Under the pieces are notes generated by a model. It searched no databases. It saw only the letters and a list, made by a program, of their open reading frames with translations, and was not told the DNA's origin. Source: SIG480 sp045546975 (lineage in GTDB: Bacteria > Bacillota > Clostridia > Oscillospirales > JAAYXM01). Taken from it: a stretch of DNA of 31,427 bases. Shown in pieces: positions 1 to 8,474 of this stretch. Position numbers and translations under genes: made by a program. Within the stretch, counting starts at the first letter, position 1. Each line of letters begins with the position of its first letter. The DNA is taken from NCBI GenBank assembly GCA_045546975.1, contig JAZQDV010000005.1, positions 1 to 31,427 of the forward strand, given 5' to 3'.

Positions 1-1154
1 CCTTCACGGATAGCGAAGCGGAGACCCTCTTCGATAGCGATCGGAGTGATGAGCTCAACGTTCATAACAACGTTATCGCCCGGCATGCACATCTCAACGC
101 CGTCTTCAAGTGTGATAACACCTGTAACGTCAGTTGTACGGAAGTAGAACTGCGGACGGTAGTTGGAGAAGAAGGGCTTATGACGGCCACCCTCTTCCTT
201 CTTAAGAACGTAAACCTGGCCCTTGAACTTTGTGTGCGGATTGATTGAACCCGGCTTTGCAAGAACCTGACCACGCTTAATCTCGTCACGTGCGATACCA
301 CGGAGGAGAGCACCGATGTTGTCGCCAGCTTCTGCATAGTCAAGGAGCTTACGGAACATTTCGATACCTGTAACAACAGTCTTGCGGCTCTCTTCTGCGA
401 GACCAACGATTTCAACTTCTTCGTTGAGCTTGACCTGACCACGCTCAACACGGCCTGTAGCAACAGTACCACGGCCTGTGATTGTCATAACGTCCTCAAC
501 AGGCATGATGAACGGAAGGTCAGCCTTACGCTCAGGAGTCGGGATGTAGCTGTCAACAGCATCCATGAGCTCAAGGATCGGAGCATATGCAGCATCGTTC
601 TGATCATCGCTTGCTTCGAGAGCAGCAAGAGCAGAACCCTTGACAATCGGAGTGTCATCACCCGGGAAGTCGTAGCTTGAGAGAAGCTCACGGATTTCCA
701 TCTCAACGAGCTCGAGGAGCTCAGGATCGTCAACCTGGTCGCACTTGTTCATGAAAACAACAATGTACGGAACGCCAACCTGACGAGCGAGAAGAATGTG
801 TTCACGAGTCTGCGGCATCGGGCCGTCTGCAGCTGAAACAACGAGGATAGCGCCGTCCATCTGAGCAGCACCAGTGATCATGTTCTTAACGTAGTCAGCG
901 TGTCCCGGGCAGTCAACGTGAGCGTAGTGACGTGCGTCTGTCTCGTACTCAACGTGAGCTGTGTTGATTGTAATACCGCGCTCTCTCTCTTCCGGAGCCT
1001 TATCGATGTTAGCATAGTCCTCAAACTTTGCCTTGCCCTGTAAAGAAAGTGTCTTTGTAATAGCAGCGGTGAGAGTTGTTTTACCATGGTCAACGTGACC
1101 GATGGTACCGATATTTACGTGCGGTTTACTTCTTTCAAATTTTTCCTTTGCCAT
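1..1154 (-). CDS. tuf: Elongation factor Tu, C-terminus cut by window edge
   Basis: EF-Tu is the GTPase that delivers aminoacyl-tRNA to the ribosomal A site. The reading frame starts at ATG 1154-1152 and runs off the left edge after 384 complete codons, in the conserved RFAIRE segment, so roughly the last 15 residues are missing. Visible motifs are the P-loop GHVDHGKT (residues 19-26), DCPGH (81-85) and NKCD (136-139), followed by domain 2 and domain 3 sequence. A good ribosome-binding site (GAGGAGG) lies about 8 nt before the ATG. It follows fusA on the same strand with a 132-nt gap that holds its own promoter-like sequence, so it is probably expressed both from that promoter and by readthrough. 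Identity is certain; whether this is tufA or a second copy cannot be judged here. Confidence 0.98.
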   Translation of the reverse strand, partial: MAKEKFERSKPHVNIGTIGHVDHGKTTLTAAITKTLSLQGKAKFEDYANIDKAPEERERGITINTAHVEYETDARHYAHVDCPGHADYVKNMITGAAQMDGAILVVSAADGPMPQTREHILLARQVGVPYIVVFMNKCDQVDDPELLELVEMEIRELLSSYDFPGDDTPIVKGSALAALEASDDQNDAAYAPILELMDAVDSYIPTPERKADLPFIMPVEDVMTITGRGTVATGRVERGQVKLNEEVEIVGLAEESRKTVVTGIEMFRKLLDYAEAGDNIGALLRGIARDEIKRGQVLAKPGSINPHTKFKGQVYVLKKEEGGRHKPFFSNYRPQFYFRTTDVTGVITLEDGVEMCMPGDNVVMNVELITPIAIEEGLRFAIRE

Positions 1155-1202
1155 TTTTTAATCCTCCTCTTTATTTTCAATAAAGTATTCACATTTTTAA
1201 GC

Positions 1203-1220
1203 TCGCAAAAATATTTGCGA
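1203..1220 (-). other. Stem-loop in the tuf leader
   Basis: A perfect 7-bp inverted repeat (TCGCAAA / TTTGCGA, 4-nt spacer) lies between the putative tuf promoter and the tuf ribosome-binding site, so it would be in the 5' leader RNA. No U-tract follows it, so it is not a classical terminator. It may be a 5' stabilising or processing hairpin. The role is inferred. Confidence 0.45.
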
Positions 1221-1232
1221 CCATATATTGTT

Positions 1233-1261
1233 ATTTTATAGTAAAACAACAAAACTTGCAA
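1233..1261 (-). promoter_or_regulatory. Putative SigA promoter of tuf
   Basis: On the minus strand, TTGCAA (1261-1256) and TAAAAT (1238-1233) are separated by 17 nt, in the fusA-tuf spacer. Both hexamers match the SigA consensus at most positions. This would give a leader of about 70 nt before the tuf start codon. Confidence 0.55.
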
Positions 1262-1286
1262 CTGTTTTTTTGAATTTCTTCAAAAA

Positions 1287-3368
1287 TTAATCCTTCTTTG
1301 CGCGTACAGAGATAATTTCCTCAGAAATGCTCTTCGGAACTTCAGTATAGCTGTGCGGCTCCATTGTGTACTGACCGCGTCCCTGTGTCTTGGAACGGAG
1401 GTCTGTAGCGTAACCGAACATCTCTGAAAGCGGAACGAGAGCCTCTATCTGCTGTGCACCAAAGCGTGCTTCCATACCCTGGATCTGACCACGGCGGCCG
1501 TTGAGGTCTCCCATAACATCGCCCATGTAATCTTCAGGAACGATAACAACGACCTTCATAATCGGCTCCATGAGAACCGGGTTTGCTTTGCGGCAAGCTT
1601 CCTTGAATGCCATAGAACCTGCAATCTTAAATGCCATTTCAGATGAGTCAACTTCGTGGTAAGAACCATCGTAAAGTGTGACCTTAACGTCAACAACATT
1701 ATATCCTGCAAGAACACCGCTCTGCATTGCGCCCTGGATACCTGCATCAACAGCCGGGATGTATTCCTTCGGAACGGCACCGCCGACGACCTTGTTGATG
1801 AACTCATAACCCTTACCGGACTCGTTCGGCTCAACAATGATCTTAACATGACCGTACTGACCCTTACCACCTGACTGACGTGAGTACTTGTGGTCAACAT
1901 CTGCAGACTTGCGGATTGTTTCTTTGTAAGCAACCTGCGGCTTACCTACGTTTGCTTCAACTCTGAACTCACGAAGGAGACGGTCGACGATAATCTCAAG
2001 GTGAAGCTCACCCATACCTGCGATAATTGTCTGGCCTGTTTCTTCGTCAGTGTAGGTACGGAATGTCGGGTCCTGTTCAGCAAGCTTTGCGAGAGCGATA
2101 CCCATCTTTTCCTGACCTGCTTTTGTCTTCGGCTCGATAGCTACGCGGATAACCGGCTCCGGGAATTCCATCGATTCAAGAATGATCGGATGCTTTTCAT
2201 CACAGAGGGTGTCACCTGTAGTAGTATTCTTAAGGCCGACCGCTGCAGCGATGTCGCCGGAATATACTTCCTCAACATCTTCACGGTGGTTAGCGTGCAT
2301 CTTAAGGATACGACCGATACGCTCTTTGTTGTCCTTAACAGAGTTAAGAACCGAGCTACCTGCTTTAAGTGTACCGGAATATACGCGGAAGAAGCAAATC
2401 TTACCTACGTACGGGTCAGTAGCAATCTTAAATGCAAGAGAAGCAAACGGAGCCTTGTCGTCTGACGGACGGTTGTCCTCTTCGCCTGTTTCCGGGTTTA
2501 CACCCTTGATAGCCGGAACGTCAACCGGAGACGGCATATAATCAACAATAGCGTCGAGAAGCATCTGAACGCCCTTGTTGCGGTAGGAAGTACCACAGCA
2601 AACCGGAACCATCTTAACGGCAATTGTTGCCTTACGGATAGCACGGCGGATTGCTTCTTCTGAAACTTCCTCGCCCTCAAGATACTTTTCCATAATCTCG
2701 TCATCAAACTCTGAGACTGCCTCTAAGAGTTCTGTACGATACTGCTGTGCTTTTTCAAGCATATCTTCAGGAATATCCTCCTCGCGGAAATCCTTGCCGA
2801 GGTCGTCATAGTAAACCTCTGCGCGCATTCTTACGAGGTCGATAATTCCACGGAACAGATTTTCAGATCCAATCGGGAGCTGAATCGGAACTGCGTTACA
2901 GTTGAGTCTTTCCCTCATCATAGCGACAACGTTGTAGAAGTCTGCACCCATAATGTCCATCTTGTTGACATATGCCATACGCGGAACCTGATACTTGTCC
3001 GCCTGGCGCCAAACTGTTTCAGACTGGGGTTCAACGCCACCCTTTGCGCAGAGAACGGTAACGCTACCGTCGAGTACGCGGAGAGAACGCTCAACTTCGA
3101 TTGTGAAGTCAACGTGTCCCGGGGTGTCGATGATGTTTATGCAATGTTCCTTCCACTGGCAGGTAGTAGCAGCAGATGTGATAGTAATACCACGTTCCTT
3201 CTCCTGCTCCATCCAGTCCATAGTAGCTGTACCTTCATGTGTATCACCGATCTTATAGTTACGGCCGGTGTAATAAAGGATACGCTCTGTGGTGGTTGTT
3301 TTACCTGCGTCGATGTGAGCCATGATGCCTATGTTTCTTGTAAGTTCAAGCGGAAACTGTCTTGGCAT
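1287..3368 (-). CDS. fusA: Elongation factor G
   Basis: EF-G is the GTPase that drives tRNA-mRNA translocation and, with RRF, ribosome recycling. The 693-residue protein has the normal EF-G length and all GTPase motifs: AHIDAGKT (17-24), the switch I region ending RGITIT (59-64), DTPGH (81-85) and NKMD (135-138). EF-G domains II to V follow. The start ATG (3368) has AAAGGAG about 9 nt upstream. The gene begins 36 nt after the end of rpsG in the usual str-operon order S12-S7-EF-G-EF-Tu, so it is probably co-transcribed with them. No truncation or frameshift is visible. Long open frames on the opposite strand of this gene are coding shadows. Confidence 0.98.
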   Translation of the reverse strand: MPRQFPLELTRNIGIMAHIDAGKTTTTERILYYTGRNYKIGDTHEGTATMDWMEQEKERGITITSAATTCQWKEHCINIIDTPGHVDFTIEVERSLRVLDGSVTVLCAKGGVEPQSETVWRQADKYQVPRMAYVNKMDIMGADFYNVVAMMRERLNCNAVPIQLPIGSENLFRGIIDLVRMRAEVYYDDLGKDFREEDIPEDMLEKAQQYRTELLEAVSEFDDEIMEKYLEGEEVSEEAIRRAIRKATIAVKMVPVCCGTSYRNKGVQMLLDAIVDYMPSPVDVPAIKGVNPETGEEDNRPSDDKAPFASLAFKIATDPYVGKICFFRVYSGTLKAGSSVLNSVKDNKERIGRILKMHANHREDVEEVYSGDIAAAVGLKNTTTGDTLCDEKHPIILESMEFPEPVIRVAIEPKTKAGQEKMGIALAKLAEQDPTFRTYTDEETGQTIIAGMGELHLEIIVDRLLREFRVEANVGKPQVAYKETIRKSADVDHKYSRQSGGKGQYGHVKIIVEPNESGKGYEFINKVVGGAVPKEYIPAVDAGIQGAMQSGVLAGYNVVDVKVTLYDGSYHEVDSSEMAFKIAGSMAFKEACRKANPVLMEPIMKVVVIVPEDYMGDVMGDLNGRRGQIQGMEARFGAQQIEALVPLSEMFGYATDLRSKTQGRGQYTMEPHSYTEVPKSISEEIISVRAKKD

Positions 3369-3404
3369 TTCATATCTCCTTTCGATAATAACAGGTGTAC
3401 AAGA

Positions 3405-3875
3405 TTACCAGCGGAAGTGTGCAAACGCACGGTTTGCCTCTGCCATCTTGTGTGTATCTTCACGCTTCTTAACTGCACCGCCAACGCCGTTGATAGCATC
3501 GACGAGTTCGCCTGCAAGACGCTCGCACATAGTCTTCTCGCTTCGGCTGCGAGCATAAGCTGTGAGCCAGCGAAGACCGAGAGTCTGTCTGCGTTCGGGA
3601 CGAACTTCGATCGGAACCTGATAAGTAGCACCACCTACACGGCGAGCCTTAACTTCAAGTACCGGCATAATGTTTTCGAGTGCTTCGGTAAATGCCTCAA
3701 GCGGGGCCTTACCTGTTTTTTCGCCCAATATCTCAAAAGCGCCGTAGACAATCTTCTGTGCTACGCCTTTTTTACCATCGAGCATAATGCTGTTGATAAG
3801 CTTTGTGACAAGCTTGGAGTTGTAAAGCGGATCAGGCAATACATCTCTCTTCGGAACAAATCCTCTTCTTGGCAC
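3405..3875 (-). CDS. rpsG: 30S ribosomal protein S7, GTG start
   Basis: S7 is a primary 16S rRNA-binding protein that nucleates assembly of the 30S head. I chose the GTG at 3875-3873 as start. It gives the family's normal 156 residues beginning (M)PRRGFVPKRD, and the strong Shine-Dalgarno AAGGAGGG sits just upstream. The in-frame ATG 18 nt further upstream cannot be the start, because that same Shine-Dalgarno lies inside its first codons. Typical S7 features are the basic N-terminus, the RRVGGATYQVP segment and the C-terminal EANRAFAHFRW. It lies between rpsL and fusA. The 156-nt rpsL-rpsG spacer is unusually structured and may be an autoregulatory S7 site. Confidence 0.97.
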   Translation of the reverse strand: MPRRGFVPKRDVLPDPLYNSKLVTKLINSIMLDGKKGVAQKIVYGAFEILGEKTGKAPLEAFTEALENIMPVLEVKARRVGGATYQVPIEVRPERRQTLGLRWLTAYARSRSEKTMCERLAGELVDAINGVGGAVKKREDTHKMAEANRAFAHFRW

Positions 3876-3918
3876 TTTTCTTCCCTCCTTCATAACGGAT
3901 AATGATTTCATAGGTACT

Positions 3919-4001
3919 CCGAAGTCCTATACTTCGGTTGGTGCCCGCCCGAGGTTTATACATATATATAAACACTGGGCAAGGCAGTGACTTTGCCTTG
4001 C
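3919..4001 (-). promoter_or_regulatory. Structured rpsL-rpsG intercistronic region (candidate S7 target)
   Basis: Three inverted repeats occur in the 156-nt gap between S12 and S7: GCAAGGCA/TGCCTTGC (3979-4001, 7-nt loop), GTTTATA/TATAAAC (3954-3973, 6-nt loop) and CCGAAGT/ACTTCGG (3919-3937, 5-nt loop). In E. coli, S7 represses its own operon by binding the S12-S7 spacer. By analogy this could be a similar control element. The stems are seen directly; the function is inference. Confidence 0.45.
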
Positions 4002-4031
4002 GCTGTGCGTGGTAAAGTCGTGTGTTAAAAA

Positions 4032-4451
4032 TTACTTGCCTGCTTTCGGCTTCTTTGCGCCGTACTTGGAACGAGCCTGCATACGGTTTGCGACACCCTG
4101 TGTATCAAGTGTACCGCGGATGATGTGGTAACGTACACCAGGAAGGTCCTTAACACGTCCGCCACGGATCATAACAACGGAGTGTTCCTGAAGGTTATGA
4201 CCTACACCGGGGATGTATGCTGAAACTTCTGTACCGTTAGTAAGACGAACACGGGCGATTTTACGAAGAGCTGAGTTCGGCTTCTTCGGTGTAGCTGTAC
4301 GAACTGATGTACATACGCCACGCTTCTGAGGTGAACTCTGATTCGTAACTTCCTTCTTGATTGAGTTGAACCCGTTCTGCAGAGCCGGAGCCTTTGATTT
4401 GTAGGTAGAAACCTGACGTCCTTTTCTGACAAGCTGGTTTACTGTAGGCAT
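4032..4451 (-). CDS. rpsL: 30S ribosomal protein S12
   Basis: S12 sits at the decoding centre and affects accuracy. From ATG 4451 the protein has 139 residues, with the N-terminal insertion usual in Gram-positive S12. That ATG has a strong GAAAGGAGG just upstream and yields the family N-terminus MPTVNQLVRKGR, so an earlier in-frame start is rejected. The decoding loop TPKKPNSALRK (54-64) keeps the two lysines (56, 57) whose substitution causes streptomycin resistance in other bacteria, so the sequence looks wild type. The Asp of GGRVKDLPG (D102) corresponds to the residue that is methylthiolated in some species. It lies in the L7Ae-rpsL-rpsG-fusA operon. Confidence 0.98.
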   Translation of the reverse strand: MPTVNQLVRKGRQVSTYKSKAPALQNGFNSIKKEVTNQSSPQKRGVCTSVRTATPKKPNSALRKIARVRLTNGTEVSAYIPGVGHNLQEHSVVMIRGGRVKDLPGVRYHIIRGTLDTQGVANRMQARSKYGAKKPKAGK

Positions 4452-4506
4452 TAGCTGATTTCCTCCTTTCCTCAAATATGTATAAATATGGAAATATATT
4501 CTCACC

Positions 4507-4536
4507 CGACCGACTCTTGCTTTGAAGAGTCGGTCG
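4507..4536 (-). other. 12-bp stem-loop between the L7Ae gene and rpsL
   Basis: CGACCGACTCTT and its exact reverse complement flank a 6-nt loop in the 112-nt spacer before rpsL. No run of U follows on the minus strand, so a simple intrinsic terminator is unlikely. A processing site or ribosomal-protein leader element is possible. Confidence 0.5.
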
Positions 4537-4563
4537 AACGGGAATTTAAGGTTTACTGCGGGC

Positions 4564-4806
4564 TTATTTCAAAAGCACCGCGACGGCCGCACCCACGTTT
4601 ATTCCGCAGGCGAGCCCGAGCTCCTCCATTGTTTCCGCAAAAACTACTTCGACACCGTTTTCACGGCAAAGCTTTTCAAACGGATCGGTAATATCGGGGT
4701 CTGCATCTGACGCAATATATGCGATCTTTGCGCTTCCGTCCTGTACAGCACGGCGCGACTGCTTGATTCCAACGATTGTTTTTGCGGATGCAAATTCGCA
4801 AAGCAT
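4564..4806 (-). CDS. Ribosomal L7Ae-like K-turn-binding protein (YbxF-like)
   Basis: This is an 80-residue member of the L7Ae/L30e/S12e/Gadd45 family, whose members bind kink-turn RNA. B. subtilis carries the homologue YbxF (82 residues) at the same place between rpoC and rpsL. The start ATG (4806) has TTGGAGG upstream. A longer in-frame start at 4863 falls in the -10 box of the promoter described below, so it is rejected. The fold signature is visible: GIKQSRRAVQDG early in the protein, a central AYIASDADP strand, and a hydrophobic C-terminus GLACGINVGAAVAVLL. The exact cellular role of these bacterial proteins is not well settled. As first gene after its own promoter it may lead the str operon. 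Confidence 0.9.
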   Translation of the reverse strand: MLCEFASAKTIVGIKQSRRAVQDGSAKIAYIASDADPDITDPFEKLCRENGVEVVFAETMEELGLACGINVGAAVAVLLK

Positions 4807-4861
4807 CTTGAATTTACCTCCAAAAAGCTCATAATACCGGAGCATAATCGTACAGTTATGC

Positions 4862-4890
4862 ATTATAACAGATTATTTGCAAATAGTCAA
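4862..4890 (-). promoter_or_regulatory. SigA promoter of the L7Ae-rpsL-rpsG-fusA operon
   Basis: On the minus strand TTGACT (4890-4885), a 17-nt spacer and a perfect TATAAT (4867-4862) lie between rpoC and the L7Ae-like gene. The start point would be near 4855, giving a leader of about 50 nt. No clear terminator separates it from rpoC, so readthrough probably adds to its output. Confidence 0.8.
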
Positions 4891-4920
4891 CGATTAATAC
4901 AAATTTTTCTAAATGCGTGA

Positions 4921-7900
4921 TTATGCTTCTGTTTCTTCACTTACTTCCTCGGATTTGTATTCCATGTCAAACTCGCGGTACATTCTCATACCTGAGCCCG
5001 CAGGAATAAGCTTACCGATAATTACGTTCTCCTTAAGACCGACGAGCGGGTCAACCTTACCCTTGATAGCCGCGTCTGTAAGAACTCTCGTTGTCTCCTG
5101 GAACGAAGCTGCTGAGAGGAACGAATCTGTTGCAAGAGCTGCCTTTGTGATACCGAGAAGAACAGGTGTGCAGGTTGCCTTTGTGAGTGCTTCCTCACCT
5201 GCTGCAATTCTCTCATCAATCTTGGCATTTTCGTTTTCGATCTCGAAGAAGTCAACCATTGAGCCTGAAAGAAGCGGTGTATCACCCTTCTCATCAACCG
5301 TTACCTTTCTGAGCATACGGCTGACAATAACCTCAATGTGACGGTCGTTGATATCAACACCCTGCTGACGGTAAACGCGCTGAACTTCCTGGATGAGGTA
5401 GTTCTGAACTGCGGAAACACCGCTGATTCGGAGAACGTCGTGCGGGTTGAGTGCACCCTCTGTAAGTTCTGCACCGAGAGCGACCTCGTCGCCTTCCGAA
5501 ACCTTCAGGATTGCGCCGAACGGAATCGGATAGCTCTTTGTCTCACCGTTTTCCTTGTTTGTGATGTTGATTGTACGCGGTGCGTTCTTCTTGATTTCAT
5601 CGAAGGAAACTACACCTGAAATCTCAGAGAGAATTGCCATCTTCTTCGGCTTTCTTCCTTCGAAGAGTTCAACAACTCTCGGGAGACCCTGAGTAATGTC
5701 GTCTCCGGCGACACCACCGGTATGGAACGTTCTCATCGTAAGCTGTGTACCCGGCTCACCGATGGACTGTGCAGCGATGACACCGACAGACTCACCGATG
5801 CTTGCGGGCTCACCGGATGCGAGGTTTGCACCGTAGCACTTTGCACAAACGCCCTGCTTTGCACGGCACTTGAGTACTGAGCGGATAAGAACCTTTTCAA
5901 TACCTGCGTTTATAATCTTGTCTGCATCCTCGCCAGTCATGAGTTTGTCTGTAGAAACGAGGACCTTGCCATTCTTATCGCAGACATCCTCTGCAAGGTA
6001 TCTGCCGATAAGTCTGTCGCGAAGCGGCTCAATTGTCTGTCCGCCGTCGCGGATTTCAAATACCTCAATACCTTCGTGTGTTCCGCAGTCGTGCTCACGG
6101 ATGATAACATCCTGAGAAACGTCTACAAGACGGCGAGTAAGGTAACCGGAGTCAGCAGTACGGAGAGCTGTATCGGCGAGACCCTTACGAGCACCACGGG
6201 ATGAGATGAAGTATTCAAGAACCGAAAGTCCTTCACGGAAGTTAGCCTTGATCGGAATTTCGATTGTCTTACCTGCAGTGTTTGCCATAAGTCCGCGCAT
6301 ACCTGCAAGCTGACGAATCTGGTTCATAGAACCACGAGCACCGGAGTTTGCCATCATGTATATCGGGTTGTAGTGGTCAAGTGAATCGGAAAGTGCCTTT
6401 GTAACATCGTTTGTCGTCTTTGTCCACTCCTCGATAACAAGGCGGTAACGCTCGTCATCGGTAATCATACCGCGCTGGAACTTCTTTTCAATGTCTGTAA
6501 CTGCCTTTTCTGAAGCCTTGATATACTCGTACTTTTCTTTCGGAACGACCATGTCCGAAATAGAAATGGTGATAGCACCGCGAGTTGAGTACTTATATCC
6601 AAGAGACTTGAGGTTATCAAGAAGCTCCGCAGTTTCTGTAAATCCGTGCTTGTGGATTGACTTGTTGATGATTTTTCCGAGTTCCTTCTTTGTTACAAGG
6701 AAGTTTACCTCAAGGTCAAACTTATGCTCGGGGTCTGTTCTGTCAACAAAGCCGAGGTCCTGCGGAATCGGCTCGTTGAAGATGAGACGTCCTGCAGTAC
6801 AATCGATGATACCGCTCTCCACGACACCGTCAAACTCGCGCTCAACACGGAGCTTGATGGGTGAATGGAGACCGATTACCTGCTCGTCAAGAGCGAGGAT
6901 GACCTCGTCCATGCTTCCGAATACTTTTCCTGCGCCCTGCTCCTCACGCTCAAGTGTGAGGTAGTATGAACCGAGAACCATATCCTGTGACGGAACGGTT
7001 ACAGGGAAACCGTCCTGCGGCTTCAAGAGGTTGTTTGCTGAGAGCATGAGGAATCTTGCCTCAGCCTGTGCCTCTGTTGAAAGCGGAACGTGAACAGCCA
7101 TCTGGTCACCGTCGAAGTCAGCGTTGAACGCTGTACATACGAGCGGGTGAAGCTTAAGAGCACGGCCTTCTACAAGTACCGGCTCAAATGCCTGGATACC
7201 GAGGCGGTGAAGTGTCGGCGCACGGTTTAAGAGAACCGGATGATCCTTGATGATTGTATCAAGAGCATCCCATACCTCAGGCTTTGCACGCTCAACCATT
7301 TTCTTTGCGCTCTTTATATTGTTTGCAATGTTGTCTGAAACAAGCTTCTTCATAACGAAGGGCTTGAAGAGCTCAAGTGCCATCTCCTTCGGGAGTCCGC
7401 ACTGATAAAGCTTAAGCTCAGGGCCTACAACGATAACAGAACGTCCTGAATAGTCAACACGCTTACCGAGGAGGTTCTGTCTGAAACGACCCTGCTTACC
7501 TTTAAGCATATCAGAGAGTGACTTGAGCGCACGACTGTTCGGACCTGTTACGGGATGACCGCGACGGCCGTTGTCGATAAGTGCGTCAACAGCTTCCTGA
7601 AGCATACGCTTCTCGTTGCGGACGATGATATCCGGTGCACGGAGCTCCAAAAGCTTCTTTAAGCGGTTATTTCTGTTTATAACCCTTCTGTAAAGGTCGT
7701 TCAAGTCACTTGTAGCGAAACGTCCGCCATCAAGCTGTACCATCGGGCGAATTTCAGGAGGAATAACAGGGAGAACCGTGAGCACCATCCACTCAGGGCG
7801 GTTACCTGAAGTTCTAAATGCCTCTACCACCTCAAGACGCTTGATGATGCGAAGCTTCTTCTGGCCTGTTGCATCGTTAAGCTCTGCCCTGAGTTCCTCT

Positions 7901-8460
7901 GAAAGTGCTTCAAGGTCGATATCAGCAAGAAGCTCACGGACTGTCTCCGCACCCATACCTGCCTTGAAATCGTCCTCATACTTGAGTCTGTAATCGCGGT
8001 ATTCCTTTTCGCTGAGTACCTGCTTCTTCTCGAGCGGTGTATCGCCCGGATCTGTAACTATATATGAAGCAAAGTACAATACCTTTTCAAGAACACGCGG
8101 GGAAATATCGAGAATAAGGCCCATGCGTGACGGGATACCCTTGAAGTACCAGATATGTGATACGGGGGTAGCAAGCTCGATATGGCCCATGCGCTCACGG
8201 CGAACTTTTGCCTTTGTGACCTCAACTCCGCAGCGGTCGCATATTTTGCCCTTATATCTTATCTTCTTGTACTTACCGCAATGACATTCCCAGTCCTTCA
8301 TCGGACCAAAGATTTTTTCGCAGAACAAACCGTCTCTCTCAGGCTTTAAGGTTCTGTAGTTTATGGTTTCGGGCTTTGTTACTTCGCCATAAGACCAGCC
8401 ATAGATCATTTCGGGCGACGCAAGACCGATTTTGATAGCTTCAAAAGTCGTATAACTCAT
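4921..8460 (-). CDS. rpoC: DNA-directed RNA polymerase subunit beta'
   Basis: Beta' carries the catalytic centre of RNA polymerase. At 1179 residues it matches the compact Firmicutes form without large lineage inserts. Visible elements are the N-terminal zinc-binding site (C59, C61, C74, C77), the catalytic motif NADFDGDQ at 446-453 with Mg-chelating Asp 448, 450 and 452, and the second zinc site (C792, C865, C872, C875). The C-terminus ends in an acidic tail (SEEVSEETEA). The ATG at 8460 gives the typical MSYTTFEAIKIGLASPE start and has an AAGGAGG-type site upstream. It follows rpoB by 14 nt, so the two are co-transcribed and probably translationally linked. Confidence 0.99.
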   Translation of the reverse strand: MSYTTFEAIKIGLASPEMIYGWSYGEVTKPETINYRTLKPERDGLFCEKIFGPMKDWECHCGKYKKIRYKGKICDRCGVEVTKAKVRRERMGHIELATPVSHIWYFKGIPSRMGLILDISPRVLEKVLYFASYIVTDPGDTPLEKKQVLSEKEYRDYRLKYEDDFKAGMGAETVRELLADIDLEALSEELRAELNDATGQKKLRIIKRLEVVEAFRTSGNRPEWMVLTVLPVIPPEIRPMVQLDGGRFATSDLNDLYRRVINRNNRLKKLLELRAPDIIVRNEKRMLQEAVDALIDNGRRGHPVTGPNSRALKSLSDMLKGKQGRFRQNLLGKRVDYSGRSVIVVGPELKLYQCGLPKEMALELFKPFVMKKLVSDNIANNIKSAKKMVERAKPEVWDALDTIIKDHPVLLNRAPTLHRLGIQAFEPVLVEGRALKLHPLVCTAFNADFDGDQMAVHVPLSTEAQAEARFLMLSANNLLKPQDGFPVTVPSQDMVLGSYYLTLEREEQGAGKVFGSMDEVILALDEQVIGLHSPIKLRVEREFDGVVESGIIDCTAGRLIFNEPIPQDLGFVDRTDPEHKFDLEVNFLVTKKELGKIINKSIHKHGFTETAELLDNLKSLGYKYSTRGAITISISDMVVPKEKYEYIKASEKAVTDIEKKFQRGMITDDERYRLVIEEWTKTTNDVTKALSDSLDHYNPIYMMANSGARGSMNQIRQLAGMRGLMANTAGKTIEIPIKANFREGLSVLEYFISSRGARKGLADTALRTADSGYLTRRLVDVSQDVIIREHDCGTHEGIEVFEIRDGGQTIEPLRDRLIGRYLAEDVCDKNGKVLVSTDKLMTGEDADKIINAGIEKVLIRSVLKCRAKQGVCAKCYGANLASGEPASIGESVGVIAAQSIGEPGTQLTMRTFHTGGVAGDDITQGLPRVVELFEGRKPKKMAILSEISGVVSFDEIKKNAPRTINITNKENGETKSYPIPFGAILKVSEGDEVALGAELTEGALNPHDVLRISGVSAVQNYLIQEVQRVYRQQGVDINDRHIEVIVSRMLRKVTVDEKGDTPLLSGSMVDFFEIENENAKIDERIAAGEEALTKATCTPVLLGITKAALATDSFLSAASFQETTRVLTDAAIKGKVDPLVGLKENVIIGKLIPAGSGMRMYREFDMEYKSEEVSEETEA

Positions 8461-8474
8461 AGCTTTCTACCTCC

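Noticed and set aside
1656..2541. Long plus-strand open frames opposite fusA
   Set aside because: They lie wholly inside fusA, show no recognisable domain, start without a ribosome-binding site and follow from the codon bias of the real gene.
3114..3902. 262-codon plus-strand open frame spanning the fusA-rpsG junction
   Set aside because: It overlaps two certain genes on the other strand and has a low-complexity Cys/Ser-rich translation typical of an antisense shadow.
4807..4863. Upstream ATG start for the L7Ae-like gene
   Set aside because: It overlaps the TATAAT box of a well-formed promoter, and the extra 19 residues do not match the family.
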